From contig NZ_OY759725.1 in assembly GCF_963662755.1 (NCBI RefSeq), forward strand, positions 1,687,781 through 1,751,780: DNA of 64,000 bases, in the 5' to 3' direction. Below are positions 54,911 through 64,000 of the stretch, one piece after another. Within the stretch, counting starts at the first letter, position 1. The number at the start of each line of letters is the position of its first letter. The DNA is from an uncultured Sulfurimonas sp. GTDB taxonomy: Bacteria; Campylobacterota; Campylobacteria; Campylobacterales; Sulfurimonadaceae. The position numbers were made by a program, and so were the translations under genes. Below the pieces are notes generated by a model that saw only the letters and a program-made list of their open reading frames with translations, was not told where the DNA came from and made no database searches.

Positions 54911-56710
54911 ATGCTTCATTATTGGCTTGAGTTCGAAGAGAGCATCGGTAAAGCTTGGGATAGATACTTAAATAAAAAAGTATATAAATTTCATGAAGCA
55001 CAAAGAGTCTATCTTAGTGATATAAATCAGTCTTTAAATCTTTTTCATCACCTTTTGGGTGGTGATCAAGGTAAAGATTTACAAATAACAGATAAAAGAG
55101 ATGTAGATACATCAAGAACTTTCTTAGAGAAAATTTCATTTTTAGGAAAAGAGTTTTTTCTAACATGGCAAGATGAAAAATCTATCTATCTGCCCGCTTC
55201 ATTCGCCTACTTTGATTCAAAAGAACAAAATGAGATGCTTTACTATTGGCTTGTTGCAATGGCAACACAAGTAGATGCTGAGCATAAAAATTTTATATCT
55301 CAAAACACTAAAGCAACAACATACTTAAGAAACCGTTATATAGGTTTTGAAAAGTTTCATGATTATGCAACTGATTATCTAAGCAAAGAGTTTGAACAGT
55401 TGTTATCTCTTAAATCTTTAAATAAAACAGATGATAAAAATTTAATAGATAACTACCCAAATCCTATGTGGATTTATCCATCTTTAGCATCTAGAAATAT
55501 TAGAAAAAATTCAGAAAATGAAGATGAAGAAAATCTTCAAAGAACAAAAGATGAAGAAAAAATAGATGAACTAAAAATGAAAAAAGAGGCTAATCAAGTT
55601 GATGATAAGCATGAAACTGATGGTTTCTTGGCATTTTTACCAGAATCTTTAATGAGCATTTTTGAACAAGTAAATGTTGATAGAATGGAAGATGATAGTT
55701 TTGATGAAGATGCACTCTATCATGCTGAAGATTTAGATGAGATAACTATAGGTAAAAAACAAGCAAATTTATCTGCTCGTGTTAAGCTTGATTTAGATTT
55801 ACAAGCAGATATGACAGAGATTTATCCTTTAGGCAAGGGTCATTTAATAGATGAGTGGGACTATAGAAAAAATGAATATCTCAAAAATTATGTAAGAATA
55901 AAACCACAAGTTACACTAAATGTTGTACCTATTGAGTTGCCAAAGAGATTAAACAAAACAGTTAGGAAGATTCAGTCTGAACTAGATTTACTTGAACTAG
56001 ATAGAGTTAAAAATGATAATCTACCTTATGGAGATGAGATAAATATTAATAGTTGGATAGAGTACTCATCTCATCAAAATAAATCTATGCATCAGCAAAA
56101 ATTTTATACTACTTTTGAGAAAAAAACAAGAGATATGGCTACTCTTATTTTAGCCGATGTTTCTCTCTCTACCGAGGGCGGAATCACTCAAGATGTAAGG
56201 ATAATAGATGTAATTAAAGATGGTCTTATGGTTTTTAGTGATGCTTTAGAAAAACTACAAGATAAGTTCGCAATTTACTCTTTTTCATCATTGCAAAATA
56301 AAAAAGTATATTTTAATATTATAAAAAACTTTCAAGATAAATATTCAGACTTGATTCGTGGAAGAATAGATAGTATGAAGCCACAATACTATACAAGACT
56401 TGGTGCTGCCATAAGAGAGAGTGCAAAAATTTTAGACAAACAACAAAGTGCAAATAAACTTTTGCTTATTATTAGCGATGGTAAACCAAATGATGAAGAC
56501 AGATATGATGGAAGATACGGCATAGAAGATACAAAAAAAGCTCTTGAAGAGGTAAAGAAAAAAGGTATAGTTCCTTTTTGTCTTACAGTTGATTTAGATG
56601 CAAAAGAGTATCTCGCTTATCTCTTTGGACGAAATGGTTATGCCGTTGTTAGAGATGGTCAAAAATTACCAAAAGTATTACCAGAAGTATATATAAATTT
56701 AACAAAATAG
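54911..56710 (+). CDS. norD: NorD, VWA-domain nor maturation protein
   Basis: 599 residues. The middle is acidic and helical; a C-terminal von Willebrand A domain carries the MIDAS-like TLILADVSLSTEGG (about 412-425) and RLGAAIRESAKIL, then LLLIISDGKPND. NorD works with the NorQ ATPase to assemble an active reductase, probably iron insertion in NorB. The start is ATG 54911 with GGAG about ten bases upstream. It lies before norQ here, whereas Paracoccus has norQ first. Confidence 0.9.
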   Translation: MLHYWLEFEESIGKAWDRYLNKKVYKFHEAQRVYLSDINQSLNLFHHLLGGDQGKDLQITDKRDVDTSRTFLEKISFLGKEFFLTWQDEKSIYLPASFAYFDSKEQNEMLYYWLVAMATQVDAEHKNFISQNTKATTYLRNRYIGFEKFHDYATDYLSKEFEQLLSLKSLNKTDDKNLIDNYPNPMWIYPSLASRNIRKNSENEDEENLQRTKDEEKIDELKMKKEANQVDDKHETDGFLAFLPESLMSIFEQVNVDRMEDDSFDEDALYHAEDLDEITIGKKQANLSARVKLDLDLQADMTEIYPLGKGHLIDEWDYRKNEYLKNYVRIKPQVTLNVVPIELPKRLNKTVRKIQSELDLLELDRVKNDNLPYGDEININSWIEYSSHQNKSMHQQKFYTTFEKKTRDMATLILADVSLSTEGGITQDVRIIDVIKDGLMVFSDALEKLQDKFAIYSFSSLQNKKVYFNIIKNFQDKYSDLIRGRIDSMKPQYYTRLGAAIRESAKILDKQQSANKLLLIISDGKPNDEDRYDGRYGIEDTKKALEEVKKKGIVPFCLTVDLDAKEYLAYLFGRNGYAVVRDGQKLPKVLPEVYINLTK

Positions 56711-56734
56711 TATTTTATAAATAGAAGGAAAAAT

Positions 56735-57526
56735 ATGTCAAAAACTTATTATTTAGCACAATCAAATGAGGTAGAACTTTTTAAAGCTGCTGCACAGATG
56801 GATTTACCAATTTTAATAAAAGGTCCTACGGGATGTGGTAAAACAAGATTTATCGAAGCTATGGGAGAAGAGTTAAAGCGTGATGTTTATACTGTTGTAT
56901 GTCATGATGATTTAAGTGCTGCTGATTTGGTAGGTCGTCATCTTATAGATGAAAATGGTACTTATTGGCAAGATGGACCACTTACAAAAGCTGTAAGAAA
57001 TGGTGGCATCTGTTATCTTGATGAAATTATAGAAGCAAGAAAAGACACTACTGTTGTTTTGCACTCACTTGCAGATTATCGTAGAGTTTTACCAATAGAT
57101 AGAACAGGAGAAGTTATACAAGCACATCCTGATTTTATGTTGGTTGTTTCTTATAATCCTGGATATCAAAATGTTTTAAAAGGAATGAAGCCAAGTACTA
57201 AACAGAGATTTATCTCACTAAGTTTTGATTATCCAAAAGCAGAGATTGAAAAAGTTGTTCTTATAAAAGAGAGTGGAGTAGATGAAGAAACTGCGCAAAA
57301 ACTTGTAGATATAGCAGGAGAAATCCGTAAACTTAGTGATACTGATATTCAAGAAGCAGTATCAACAAGACTTCTTATATATGCAGGAAAGTTAATTACA
57401 AAAGGTTTTGACCCATATCAGGCTTGTATGCACTCAATAGTAGAATCACTAAGTGATGAAGATGATGTTTTAGAGGTCTTAGAAAAACTTATATCTTTAC
57501 ATTTTACTAAGAATTCAAATGTCTAG
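56735..57526 (+). CDS. norQ: NorQ, MoxR/CbbQ-type AAA+ ATPase
   Basis: 263 residues. Walker A KGPTGCGKTRFIEAM (about 29-43), Walker B GGICYLDEIIEARKD (about 89-103), sensor FMLVVSYNPGYQ and STKQRFISLSFDYP. It is the ATPase partner of NorD in nitric oxide reductase activation. AGAAGGA precedes the ATG. Its 3' end overlaps the norE gene by eight bases. A second MoxR/VWA pair is at 43208/48852. Confidence 0.94.
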   Translation: MSKTYYLAQSNEVELFKAAAQMDLPILIKGPTGCGKTRFIEAMGEELKRDVYTVVCHDDLSAADLVGRHLIDENGTYWQDGPLTKAVRNGGICYLDEIIEARKDTTVVLHSLADYRRVLPIDRTGEVIQAHPDFMLVVSYNPGYQNVLKGMKPSTKQRFISLSFDYPKAEIEKVVLIKESGVDEETAQKLVDIAGEIRKLSDTDIQEAVSTRLLIYAGKLITKGFDPYQACMHSIVESLSDEDDVLEVLEKLISLHFTKNSNV

Positions 57527-58118
57527 TCACTTAAGTTCAAAAGAGAAATATCCTCCTGGAGATTTTGCAATTTGGATAATTATATATGTTGAGCTTATTA
57601 CATTTGGGCTACTTTTTTTAGGATACGCTTTTTCAAGAAGAGCTGATGTTGAACTATTTAATAGCTCTCAGCTTGTTGTAAGTCAGACATCAGGTTTTAT
57701 AAATACTTTTATCTTAATAACAAGTAGTTATTTTGTTGTAAAAGCCGTGCAATATATGAAAAACATGACACAACAAAACCATAAAAAGTCAAATATTCAA
57801 GCCTCAAAATGGCTTCTTTTTGCAATAATGTGTGGAGTTGCTTTTTTAATTATCAAAATAACAGAGTTTTCACATATTTTTGGTTTAGGAATTCATCTTA
57901 GTACAAATAAATTTTTTATGTTTTATCTATTTTTGACAGTATTTCATTTTCTTCATGTACTTTTAGGCTCGGGAATACTCTATATCATATATAAAAAGAC
58001 AAAGGCTTATGGTTATACACCAGATGATTACAAGGGCTTTGAAACAGGTGCATCTTACTGGCATATGGTAGATTTGTTGTGGATTGTACTTTTTCCACTT
58101 GTGTATATAATAAGATAA
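57519..58118 (+). CDS. norE: NorE, cytochrome c oxidase subunit III-like
   Basis: 199 residues, five membrane helices. Begins KYPPGDFAIWIIIYVELITF and contains FLTVFHFLHVLLGSGILYII and the C-terminal GASYWHMVDLLWIVLFPLVY, the pattern of the heme-copper oxidase subunit III family. In nor clusters this is NorE, which enhances activity or stability of the reductase. The ATG lies within norQ and is coupled to it. Confidence 0.9.
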   Translation: MSSHLSSKEKYPPGDFAIWIIIYVELITFGLLFLGYAFSRRADVELFNSSQLVVSQTSGFINTFILITSSYFVVKAVQYMKNMTQQNHKKSNIQASKWLLFAIMCGVAFLIIKITEFSHIFGLGIHLSTNKFFMFYLFLTVFHFLHVLLGSGILYIIYKKTKAYGYTPDDYKGFETGASYWHMVDLLWIVLFPLVYIIR

Positions 58119-58128
58119 GAAGGCAAAA

Positions 58129-58383
58129 ATGAAAAGAATTTTAGAATACATATGGATTGTTTTAGTGTTACTTACAATTTTTGCTTATTTGTTAGGATAT
58201 ATGAAGTATATAAATACCTCTCTTGTTGCTGTACTTCTTCTTACAACATTTATAAAAGGAGAGTTGGTTATAGACTATTTTATGGGTTTAAAAGATGTAG
58301 CGTTTAAGTATAGAGTTATTCCAATAGCTTGGTTGGTATTTGTAATATCATTGATTGCTTCAGCGTATTATATGCCAATTTAA
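58129..58383 (+). CDS. norF: NorF-like small membrane protein
   Basis: 84 residues with three hydrophobic segments (IWIVLVLLTIFAYLLGY, VAVLLLTTFIKGELVIDYF, VIPIAWLVFVISLIASAY). The KGELVIDYFMGL loop fits the cytochrome oxidase subunit IV-like/NorF family. It is ten bases after norE and is the last gene of the operon, closed by a strong hairpin. Assignment rests on position plus topology. Confidence 0.75.
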   Translation: MKRILEYIWIVLVLLTIFAYLLGYMKYINTSLVAVLLLTTFIKGELVIDYFMGLKDVAFKYRVIPIAWLVFVISLIASAYYMPI

Positions 58384-58390
58384 GAAAGAG

Positions 58391-58415
58391 AATTACCACG
58401 CTAAGCGTGGTAATT
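58391..58415. terminator. Bidirectional terminator of nor and ahpC
   Basis: A perfect 11-base stem AATTACCACGC / GCGTGGTAATT with loop TAA, lying between the convergent norF and ahpC genes. A/T-rich ends on both sides make it work in either direction. Confidence 0.75.
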
Positions 58416-58416
58416 A

Positions 58417-59013
58417 TTATAGTTTGTCTTCGTTTTTACCAAGATATTCAGCTACACCCTCAGTTGTAGGTTTCATACCCTCATCACCTTTGTTCCAACC
58501 TGCTGCACATACTTCACCATGCTCATCAGTAAACTGCATAGCATCTACCATACGAATCATCTCATCAATGTTACGACCAAGTGGTAAGTCATTGATTACT
58601 GCGTGACGAACAACACCTTTACCATCTATAAGAAATGATCCACGAAGTGCAACTGATTCACCAAAAAGTACATCATAATCTCTTGAAATTTGTTTTGTAA
58701 GGTCAGCCACAAGTGGATACTTAATACGTCCAATACCACCACTATTTACAGGAGTTTCTCTCCATGCGAAGTGAGAAAATTGACTATCTACAGATACACC
58801 AATAACATTTACGCCACGACTTTTAAAATCTTCAATTCTATGAGAAAAAGCAATAATTTCTGATGGACATACAAATGTGAAGTCTAGTGGGTAAAAGAAA
58901 AGTACTGTACCTTTTTCACCAAAGTTTTCTGAAAGTTTAAAATCTTCAACGATTGAGCCATCTGCTAAAACTGTTGTTGCTGTAAAATCTGGAGCTGGGT
59001 TTGTTACTAACAT
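58417..59013 (-). CDS. ahpC: AhpC-type 2-Cys peroxiredoxin
   Basis: 198 residues. Peroxidatic Cys49 in FTFVCPSEI; the resolving cysteine lies in GEVCAAGW, where the usual proline of VCPAGW is alanine. RGSFLIDGKGVVRHAVINDL is typical of the family. It reduces hydrogen peroxide and peroxynitrite, which suits its position beside the nitric oxide reductase operon. AAGGAAA precedes the ATG. It is divergent from metK with a 200-base gap. Confidence 0.95.
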   Translation of the reverse strand: MLVTNPAPDFTATTVLADGSIVEDFKLSENFGEKGTVLFFYPLDFTFVCPSEIIAFSHRIEDFKSRGVNVIGVSVDSQFSHFAWRETPVNSGGIGRIKYPLVADLTKQISRDYDVLFGESVALRGSFLIDGKGVVRHAVINDLPLGRNIDEMIRMVDAMQFTDEHGEVCAAGWNKGDEGMKPTTEGVAEYLGKNEDKL

Positions 59014-59175
59014 ATAATTTCCTTGTGTTTTGTTGAGAGAATCTTAACACAAACAAATTAATAAAGCTTAGAGGAAACAAAGTAATAAATTTATTTAAGG
59101 ATAATTTTTATCTTTTGTCTTTGTTGATTTAAGATATGAAAAAATTAAACATACTTTGATATACTTCGCTCGATT

Positions 59176-59194
59176 TATAGAGCTTGACTCTATA
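59176..59194 (+). promoter_or_regulatory. Hairpin in the metK leader
   Basis: Perfect TATAGAG / CTCTATA stem with loop CTTGA, eight bases before the AAGGAA ribosome-binding site of metK. It follows a putative -10 (TATACT, 59160-59165). It does not resemble a known SAM riboswitch. The rest of the 200-base ahpC-metK gap shows only A/T-rich promoter-like sequence. Confidence 0.4.
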
Positions 59195-59213
59195 CTTCAA
59201 TAAGGAAAAATCG

Positions 59214-60371
59214 ATGACGAAAGAGTATATATTTACTTCAGAGTCTGTAACAGAAGGGCACCCTGATAAGATGGCAGATCAAATCAGTGATGCAATTTTG
59301 GATTATATTATTGAACATGATACTTCTGCACGCGTAGCGTGTGAAACACTTGTATCAAATGGTTTTTGTGTAATCGCAGGCGAACTAAAGACTAATGCTT
59401 ATGCACCAATGCAAGAGATAGCTAGAAAAGTTATTCAAGAGATAGGCTACACAGATGCTACTTATGGTTTTGACTATAGAGCCGCTGCTGTTTTAAATGG
59501 TATAGGCGAGCAATCTCCTGATATCAATCAAGGTGTTGACCAAAAAGATGGAGAGATAGGAGCAGGCGACCAAGGTTTGATGTTTGGTTATGCTTGTCGT
59601 GAAACAGATGTTCTTATGCCTCTTCCTATACATTTAGCCCATCGCTTAACACAGAGACTTGCAGAAGTAAGAAAAGAGGGCTTAGTTCCTTATCTACGTC
59701 CTGATGGAAAAGCACAAATAAGTGTAAAGTATGTAGGAGATAAACCAGTCTCAATCGATACTATAGTTATCTCAACTCAACACGCTCCAGACGTTGAACA
59801 AGAACAAATTCACACAGACATGATAAACGAAGTTATTAATCATGTTATTCCAGCTCATATGATGAACGATAAAACAATCATACATATTAATCCAACTGGA
59901 AAATTTGTAATTGGTGGTCCTCAAGGTGATGCAGGATTGACAGGTAGAAAAATCATAGTAGATACTTATGGCGGAAGTTGTCCTCATGGAGGCGGTGCTT
60001 TTAGTGGTAAAGATCCCACTAAAGTTGATAGAAGTGCAGCTTATGCCGCTAGATGGGTTGCAAAAAATTTGGTGGCATCTGGAGCTTGCGATAAAGCAAC
60101 TATACAAATTTCATACGCTATTGGTATAGCTAAACCTGTTTCTATATTAGTAGATACTCATTCAACAGGTATTGTTGAAGAAGAAAAAATTGAAAAATGT
60201 GTAAAAGAGCTTTTTGATCTTTCTCCAAAAGGAATTATAAAATCACTTGATTTATTGCGTCCAATATATAGAAAAACAGCTACATATGGACACTTTGGAA
60301 GAGAAGAAGATGGCTTTACGTGGGAGCGTACGGACAGAGTTGATGAGATTAAAACTTATTTAGGCATTTAA
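59214..60371 (+). CDS. metK: S-adenosylmethionine synthetase
   Basis: 385 residues; makes S-adenosylmethionine from ATP and methionine. Starts [20 protein letters not shown], containing the catalytic [18 protein letters not shown] (about 116-127) and [18 protein letters not shown] (about 261-278) are diagnostic. I start at ATG 59214 because AAGGAA lies at 59202-59207; an earlier start at 59184 would fall inside the leader hairpin. Confidence 0.97.
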   Translation: MTKEYIFTSESVTEGHPDKMADQISDAILDYIIEHDTSARVACETLVSNGFCVIAGELKTNAYAPMQEIARKVIQEIGYTDATYGFDYRAAAVLNGIGEQSPDINQGVDQKDGEIGAGDQGLMFGYACRETDVLMPLPIHLAHRLTQRLAEVRKEGLVPYLRPDGKAQISVKYVGDKPVSIDTIVISTQHAPDVEQEQIHTDMINEVINHVIPAHMMNDKTIIHINPTGKFVIGGPQGDAGLTGRKIIVDTYGGSCPHGGGAFSGKDPTKVDRSAAYAARWVAKNLVASGACDKATIQISYAIGIAKPVSILVDTHSTGIVEEEKIEKCVKELFDLSPKGIIKSLDLLRPIYRKTATYGHFGREEDGFTWERTDRVDEIKTYLGI

Positions 60372-60441
60372 GTAGTTGTTTTAGCTATTTTTAAAAATCT
60401 TGTGATAAACTTATCTCGAAAATTAATTCTAGGAGAATTTT

Positions 60442-60726
60442 ATGGCAGTAATTATTAATGACACTTGTATCAACTGTGGTGCATGTATCGATGAATGTCC
60501 AGTAGAAGCGATCGTTGATGAGGATGATAATCCAACGGGTGAAGAAACATATTATGTTTATGGAAATAAGTGTGTAGAGTGTGTTGGTCATCATGACGAG
60601 CCAGCTTGTGCTACTGCATGTCCTACTGAGGGTTGTATTACTTGGGATGCTATTGGTGAGAGTCCAGAGCATCGTGAAGACGTTACAGAAGAGCAACGTT
60701 CAAATCATGAGAATATCGTAGACTAA
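60442..60726 (+). CDS. 2[4Fe-4S] ferredoxin
   Basis: 94 residues. The first cluster motif is CINCGACIDECP; the second, CVECVGHHDEPACATACP, has an eight-residue insertion between the second and third cysteines, as in YfhL/FdxA-type ferredoxins. The C-terminal 25 residues are acidic. It is a small soluble electron carrier, probably serving pyruvate or 2-oxoglutarate oxidoreductases or the reverse TCA cycle in this phylum (inference). TAGGAGA precedes the ATG; a strong hairpin follows. Confidence 0.93.
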   Translation: MAVIINDTCINCGACIDECPVEAIVDEDDNPTGEETYYVYGNKCVECVGHHDEPACATACPTEGCITWDAIGESPEHREDVTEEQRSNHENIVD

Positions 60727-60740
60727 TTCTCTTCAAACAT

Positions 60741-60771
60741 ATCGCAAAGTGCAAAAATTACACTTTGCGAT
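60741..60771 (+). terminator. Rho-independent terminator after ferredoxin gene
   Basis: Perfect stem ATCGCAAAGTG / CACTTTGCGAT with a nine-base loop, followed by TCTCCTTTCTTTTA. Clear intrinsic terminator 15 bases after the stop. Confidence 0.8.
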
Positions 60772-60866
60772 TCTCCTTTCTTTTACAAAAATTTCATATT
60801 TTAACTTAAACATATTATTTTTTAGATATAATTCCATCCTAATTTTATACTTATATAGGAGATTTG

Positions 60867-61280
60867 ATGGAACGTACACTATCAATAATAAAACCAGATG
60901 CCGTGGCTAAAGGCGTAATCGGTAAAATTTTAGACCGTTTTGAGAGCAATGGTCTTAAAGTTGCAGCAACAAGAAAAATTCAACTTAGTCGTGGTGATGC
61001 TGAAGCATTTTATGCAGTTCATGCTGAGAGACCTTTTTTCAATGACTTAGTTGATTTTATGATTAGCGGTCCAGTTGTTGTTTCTGTTTTAGAAGGTGAA
61101 AATGCAATGCAAAAGAACCGTGATTTGATGGGTGCTACAAACCCTAAAGAGGCTGAAGCTGGTACAATCCGTGCAGATTTCGCTGAAAATATAGATGCAA
61201 ATGCAGTTCATGGAAGTGATTCAGTAGAAAATGCAGCTATCGAAATTGCATTCTTTTTCTCAGAGAGAGAAATTTCATAA
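60867..61280 (+). CDS. ndk: Nucleoside diphosphate kinase
   Basis: 137 residues. [19 protein letters not shown] at the N terminus and the phospho-histidine H115 in [12 protein letters not shown]. It balances nucleoside triphosphate pools. I use ATG 60867, five bases after AGGAG; the TTG at 60864 is too close. TATAAT about 35 bases upstream is its promoter. It begins the run leading to fabH. Confidence 0.97.
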   Translation: MERTLSIIKPDAVAKGVIGKILDRFESNGLKVAATRKIQLSRGDAEAFYAVHAERPFFNDLVDFMISGPVVVSVLEGENAMQKNRDLMGATNPKEAEAGTIRADFAENIDANAVHGSDSVENAAIEIAFFFSEREIS

Positions 61281-61289
61281 GTTAAAACT

Positions 61290-61652
61290 ATGAAAGTTAT
61301 TCTTAGAAAAATAGGCAAAACACCAATAGATTTTGAAGTTAAATCAGATGAAATAGCTTTTAAAGGTTATTTACAGTATCATGCTGGCAAATTGATTTTG
61401 CTCAAAGCAAATTTAGATGGCTTTGTTCTAACTGAGTGTAACCAATGTGGCAAAGAGTTTAGATTACCTGTAAATGAAGAGATAGAGTTTTTTATCTCAG
61501 ATGGTATCTATGAAGATGATAACAATCTTGAATTAGATGTTGTCGAATCTTTAGACTCTATAGCTGATTTAGATGAGCTTTTAAACTCTGAAATTGAGCT
61601 AATCAAGAGCGACTACAATAGTTGTGAAAATTGTAAAAATTCTGAGATATAA
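61290..61652 (+). CDS. YceD/DUF177-family protein
   Basis: 120 residues. Two cysteine pairs, CNQCG (about 50-54) and CENCK near the C terminus, bracket a beta-rich then acidic region (ELDVVESLDSIADLDELL). This is the DUF177 family, normally encoded just before rpmF, as here, and linked to 23S rRNA/ribosome assembly. The C-terminal CxxC suggests metal binding. It is nine bases after ndk. Confidence 0.85.
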   Translation: MKVILRKIGKTPIDFEVKSDEIAFKGYLQYHAGKLILLKANLDGFVLTECNQCGKEFRLPVNEEIEFFISDGIYEDDNNLELDVVESLDSIADLDELLNSEIELIKSDYNSCENCKNSEI

Positions 61653-61710
61653 CTTTATAATCTATGCTCCAATGGGGACTAGTTTTAGTCATCTCAGTAT
61701 CGTAAATGTA

Positions 61711-61734
61711 GTAAAAAGAACTTATTCTTTTTAC
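61711..61734 (+). promoter_or_regulatory. Stem-loop in the yceD-rpmF gap
   Basis: Perfect 10-base stem GTAAAAAGAA / TTCTTTTTAC with loop CTTA, about 65 bases before rpmF. No T-run follows. Could be an mRNA-processing or attenuation element, or a weak terminator; nothing else is seen in this 146-base gap. Confidence 0.4.
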
Positions 61735-61798
61735 GGACAAATAAGATGAAATATTTTTCATTTTATTTATAAAACAAATCAAATAAAGGAAATTAATT

Positions 61799-61948
61799 AT
61801 GGCAGTACCTAAGAGAAGAGTATCTCATTCACGTTCAGCGAAAAGAAGAACTCACTATAAAATTACTTTAGCTAAACCAGTTAAAGATAAAGATGGAACA
61901 TACAAACTACCTCACCATATCAACCCAACTACTGGTGAGTATAAGTAA
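61799..61948 (+). CDS. rpmF: 50S ribosomal protein L32
   Basis: 49 residues, starting [20 protein letters not shown], the classic bacterial L32 N terminus, and ending [12 protein letters not shown]. The lineage form lacks the zinc-binding cysteines of some L32 proteins. AAAGGAAA precedes the ATG. It lies between yceD and plsX, the widespread yceD-rpmF-plsX-fabH order. Confidence 0.96.
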   Translation: MAVPKRRVSHSRSAKRRTHYKITLAKPVKDKDGTYKLPHHINPTTGEYK

Positions 61949-61951
61949 TCA

Positions 61952-62950
61952 ATGATAAAAATTGCTATTGATGCAATGGGAGGGGACTTTGGTCCCAAAC
62001 CTATTATAGATGGTTGTGTTAAAGCGTTAAAGAAAAAATTGTTTGTTCCTATACTTGTGGGTAAAAAAGAAGAAATTTTACCTCTGTTACCAAAACGTTA
62101 TAGAGATAAGATTTCTATAGTTGAAGCTAATGATGTTATTTCAATGTCAGATGCCGCTACAGATGCTGTCAAAAGGAAAGAGAGTTCTATATATAAAGCT
62201 ATTGAACTTGTTAAAGATGGTGAAGCTCATGGTGTAGTTTCAGCTGGACATAGTGGAGCTACTATGACACTTGCTACTCTTAGACTTGGTCGTCTAAAAG
62301 GTGTTTCACGTCCAGCACTTGCCACTCTTATGCCGACAAGAACAGGTCGCCGTTCAATCCTTTTAGATGCTGGTGCAAATGTTGATTCAAAAGCTATTCA
62401 TATAGCAGAATTTGCTGTTATGGGTGGATGCTATGCAGAAGATTTGCTAAAAATCCAAAATCCAAGTATTGGTATACTTGCGAATGGGGAAGAACCTTCA
62501 AAAGGTAATGATGTAACAAAAGAAGCTTTTAAAATTTTAAATGGTTATAAAGGCTTTAAGGGAAATGTTGAAGGTAGCGATATCTTTAATGGTTCTTGTG
62601 ATGTAATCTCATGTGATGGTTTTGTAGGTAATCTTGTGCTTAAAGCAAGCGAAGGTGTAGCATCTACTATTAGTCAGCTAATTAAAGACTATATTAGAAA
62701 ATCACCTATTGCAATTACGGGCGCACTTTTAATGAGAAAAGTATTTAAACTTCTAAAAAAACAGATTGATTATGCTGAGATAGGTGGTGCTCCTCTTATT
62801 GGTATAAAAGGTTGCGCAATAGTTAGCCATGGAAAGAGTAATTCTAAAGCTATAGAAAATGCTATATATCAAGCTATTAATTATGTTGATACAGGTGTAA
62901 ATGAGCATATAATCTCAAGATTAGAAGAGTTAAAAAACAAGGAAATTTAA
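61952..62950 (+). CDS. plsX: Phosphate acyltransferase PlsX
   Basis: 332 residues. Makes acyl-phosphate from acyl-ACP for phospholipid synthesis. [12 protein letters not shown] at the N terminus, [18 protein letters not shown] (about 90-107), and [16 protein letters not shown] near 225 are family signatures. It is three bases after rpmF; its stop shares a base with the fabH ATG (62950). Confidence 0.96.
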   Translation: MIKIAIDAMGGDFGPKPIIDGCVKALKKKLFVPILVGKKEEILPLLPKRYRDKISIVEANDVISMSDAATDAVKRKESSIYKAIELVKDGEAHGVVSAGHSGATMTLATLRLGRLKGVSRPALATLMPTRTGRRSILLDAGANVDSKAIHIAEFAVMGGCYAEDLLKIQNPSIGILANGEEPSKGNDVTKEAFKILNGYKGFKGNVEGSDIFNGSCDVISCDGFVGNLVLKASEGVASTISQLIKDYIRKSPIAITGALLMRKVFKLLKKQIDYAEIGGAPLIGIKGCAIVSHGKSNSKAIENAIYQAINYVDTGVNEHIISRLEELKNKEI

Positions 62951-63948
62951 TGGCTTATGCTGCATTTCGCTCAATTGGTGCTTATGCTCCAGTTGATATT
63001 TTGACTAATGATGACCTTTGTAAGATGGTTGATACAACTGATGAGTGGATTACTAAACGAACAGGTATTAAAGAGCGTCATATAGCTGCAAAAGATGAAA
63101 CAACTAGTGATATGGGTGTTAAAGCTGCTTTAAAAGCTATTGATAGAAGCGGTATATCTAAAGAAGATATTGATATGGTTGTTTGTGCAACAATTTCGCC
63201 TGATTATTTTTGTATGCCATCAACGGCTACTATTATTTCAAATAAACTTGGACTCAGAAATGTTACAGCTTTTGATATTTCAGCTGCTTGTACAGGTTTT
63301 GTATATATTTTATCTATTGCAAAAGCATTTATAGAATCTGGAATGAAAAAAAATATTTTGATTATTGGTTCTGAAAAATTATCGGCTATAACTGATTATA
63401 GTGATAGAGGAACTTGTATCCTTTTTGGTGATGGTGCAGGAGCAGCGATAATCAGTGCCACAGATAATAAAGATGAAGCTATAATAGATGTCCATACTGG
63501 TGCGGATGGTGAGTATGCTGATTTGCTAATGACACCAAATGGTGGAAGTGGTTCAGCTCATGATTCACTAGATCAAGAAGCATCTAGTTGTTTTATGCAA
63601 ATGAAGGGAAATGAAACTTTTAAAGTTGCTGTTCGCACTCTTACAAAAGATGTTGTAGAAATTTTAAAAGAAAATAAGATTGAGAGTGAATCTATAAAGC
63701 ACTTTGTACCGCATCAGGCTAATTATAGAATTATAAAAGCTGTTGGAGATGCCTTAAAATTAAGAGATGAGCAGATAGTAGTAACTGTGGCAAAATATGG
63801 CAATACATCAGGTGCATCTATACCAATGGCTATAAATGATATCTATGAAAATGGTTCGCTAAAAAGTGGCGAGTTAATGCTTTTAGATGCTTTTGGTGGG
63901 GGCTTAACATGGGGAAGTGCCCTTGTTCCTTTTAGCCCATTAAAATAA
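62950..63948 (+). CDS. fabH: 3-oxoacyl-ACP synthase III
   Basis: 332 residues. Initiates fatty-acid synthesis by condensing acetyl-CoA with malonyl-ACP. Catalytic Cys114 in [12 protein letters not shown], histidine in [10 protein letters not shown] (about 256) and asparagine in [11 protein letters not shown] (about 286) complete the triad. Coupled to plsX. A terminator follows nine bases after its stop. Confidence 0.97.
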   Translation: MAYAAFRSIGAYAPVDILTNDDLCKMVDTTDEWITKRTGIKERHIAAKDETTSDMGVKAALKAIDRSGISKEDIDMVVCATISPDYFCMPSTATIISNKLGLRNVTAFDISAACTGFVYILSIAKAFIESGMKKNILIIGSEKLSAITDYSDRGTCILFGDGAGAAIISATDNKDEAIIDVHTGADGEYADLLMTPNGGSGSAHDSLDQEASSCFMQMKGNETFKVAVRTLTKDVVEILKENKIESESIKHFVPHQANYRIIKAVGDALKLRDEQIVVTVAKYGNTSGASIPMAINDIYENGSLKSGELMLLDAFGGGLTWGSALVPFSPLK

Positions 63949-63956
63949 CTTTTTTG

Positions 63957-63984
63957 CCAGATTTCTTTGTTGAAATTTGGTTTT
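63957..63984 (+). terminator. Rho-independent terminator after fabH
   Basis: Stem CCAGATTTC / GAAATTTGG (one G.U pair in RNA), loop TTTGTT, followed by TTTTCTTT. It ends the ndk-to-fabH run. Confidence 0.7.
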
Positions 63985-64000
63985 CTTTCCTCACATACTT

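Noticed and set aside
59014..59213. SAM riboswitch upstream of metK
   Set aside because: No conserved core helices or junctions are visible; only one simple hairpin is present.
61653..61798. Possible small RNA or tRNA in the yceD-rpmF gap
   Set aside because: Only one stem-loop; no cloverleaf, CCA end or promoter-terminator pair could be made out.

Overview
The window reads as AT-rich chromosomal DNA of a free-living campylobacterotal bacterium, most likely Sulfurimonas or a close relative. This rests on gene content and order: nuoN followed by pflA; rpsB-tsf-ABC-fliR-chePep-gmk-tatA-argS in the order I know from Campylobacter and Helicobacter; a UbiA-type prenyltransferase of the futalosine menaquinone type; a cNor denitrification cluster; and frequent TTG/GTG starts. 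No rRNA, tRNA, CRISPR array, IS element or prophage was seen. No gene-free stretch exceeds 300 bases.

Layout. 1-6.2 kb: the 3' half of a complex I operon (nuoI fragment, nuoJKLMN), followed by the flagellar-motor scaffold gene pflA. 8.6-9.6 kb: a small XRE regulator divergent from an outer-membrane barrel gene, with a perfect palindrome between them. 9.7-16.3 kb: a PLD-family nuclease and miaA on the minus strand, then a tightly overlapping plus-strand run (mqnP-like, two unknowns, ftsW, murG, dedA, DUF420). 16.4-24.6 kb: bcp, then rpsB-tsf, an ABC ATPase, fliR, chePep, gmk, tatA and argS. 24.6-36 kb: an L,D-transpeptidase, a GNAT-like protein, an NhaC-type antiporter with an abnormal start, a Slam-like barrel / FecR protein / CHASE2-cyclase operon, a DnaQ-like exonuclease, and DUF4139 and DUF819 proteins. 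36-41.8 kb: a BrnTA-like toxin-antitoxin pair, a dipeptide epimerase, pyk, a gene remnant, a pentaheme cytochrome and nhaA. 41.8-50 kb: an LRV-repeat protein and a MoxR ATPase, apparently separated from a VWA partner by an AAA_14 ATPase and a type ISP-like restriction-modification gene. 50-52.9 kb: a two-receiver GGDEF protein, a PIF1-like helicase and an Rrf2 regulator. 53-58.4 kb: norCBDQEF. 58.4-64 kb: ahpC, metK, ferredoxin, ndk, yceD-rpmF-plsX-fabH.

The most noteworthy signals cut across genes. (1) The hexamer GCATCT/AGATGC occurs about 200 times by hand count, against roughly 24 expected from composition. (2) Six genes have TATAAT placed exactly six bases before their ATG, so their mRNAs are probably leaderless. 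(3) A two-hairpin intergenic element is present twice in opposite orientation, and one copy supplies the stop codon of the restriction-modification gene. (4) A Slam-like exporter, a FecR protein with a barrel-like tail and a CHASE2 adenylate cyclase form a possible surface-signalling operon. (5) The nor promoter region carries two identical-architecture inverted repeats next to a cysteine-rich Rrf2 gene. Family calls are by eye from motifs, length and context; no database search was run.
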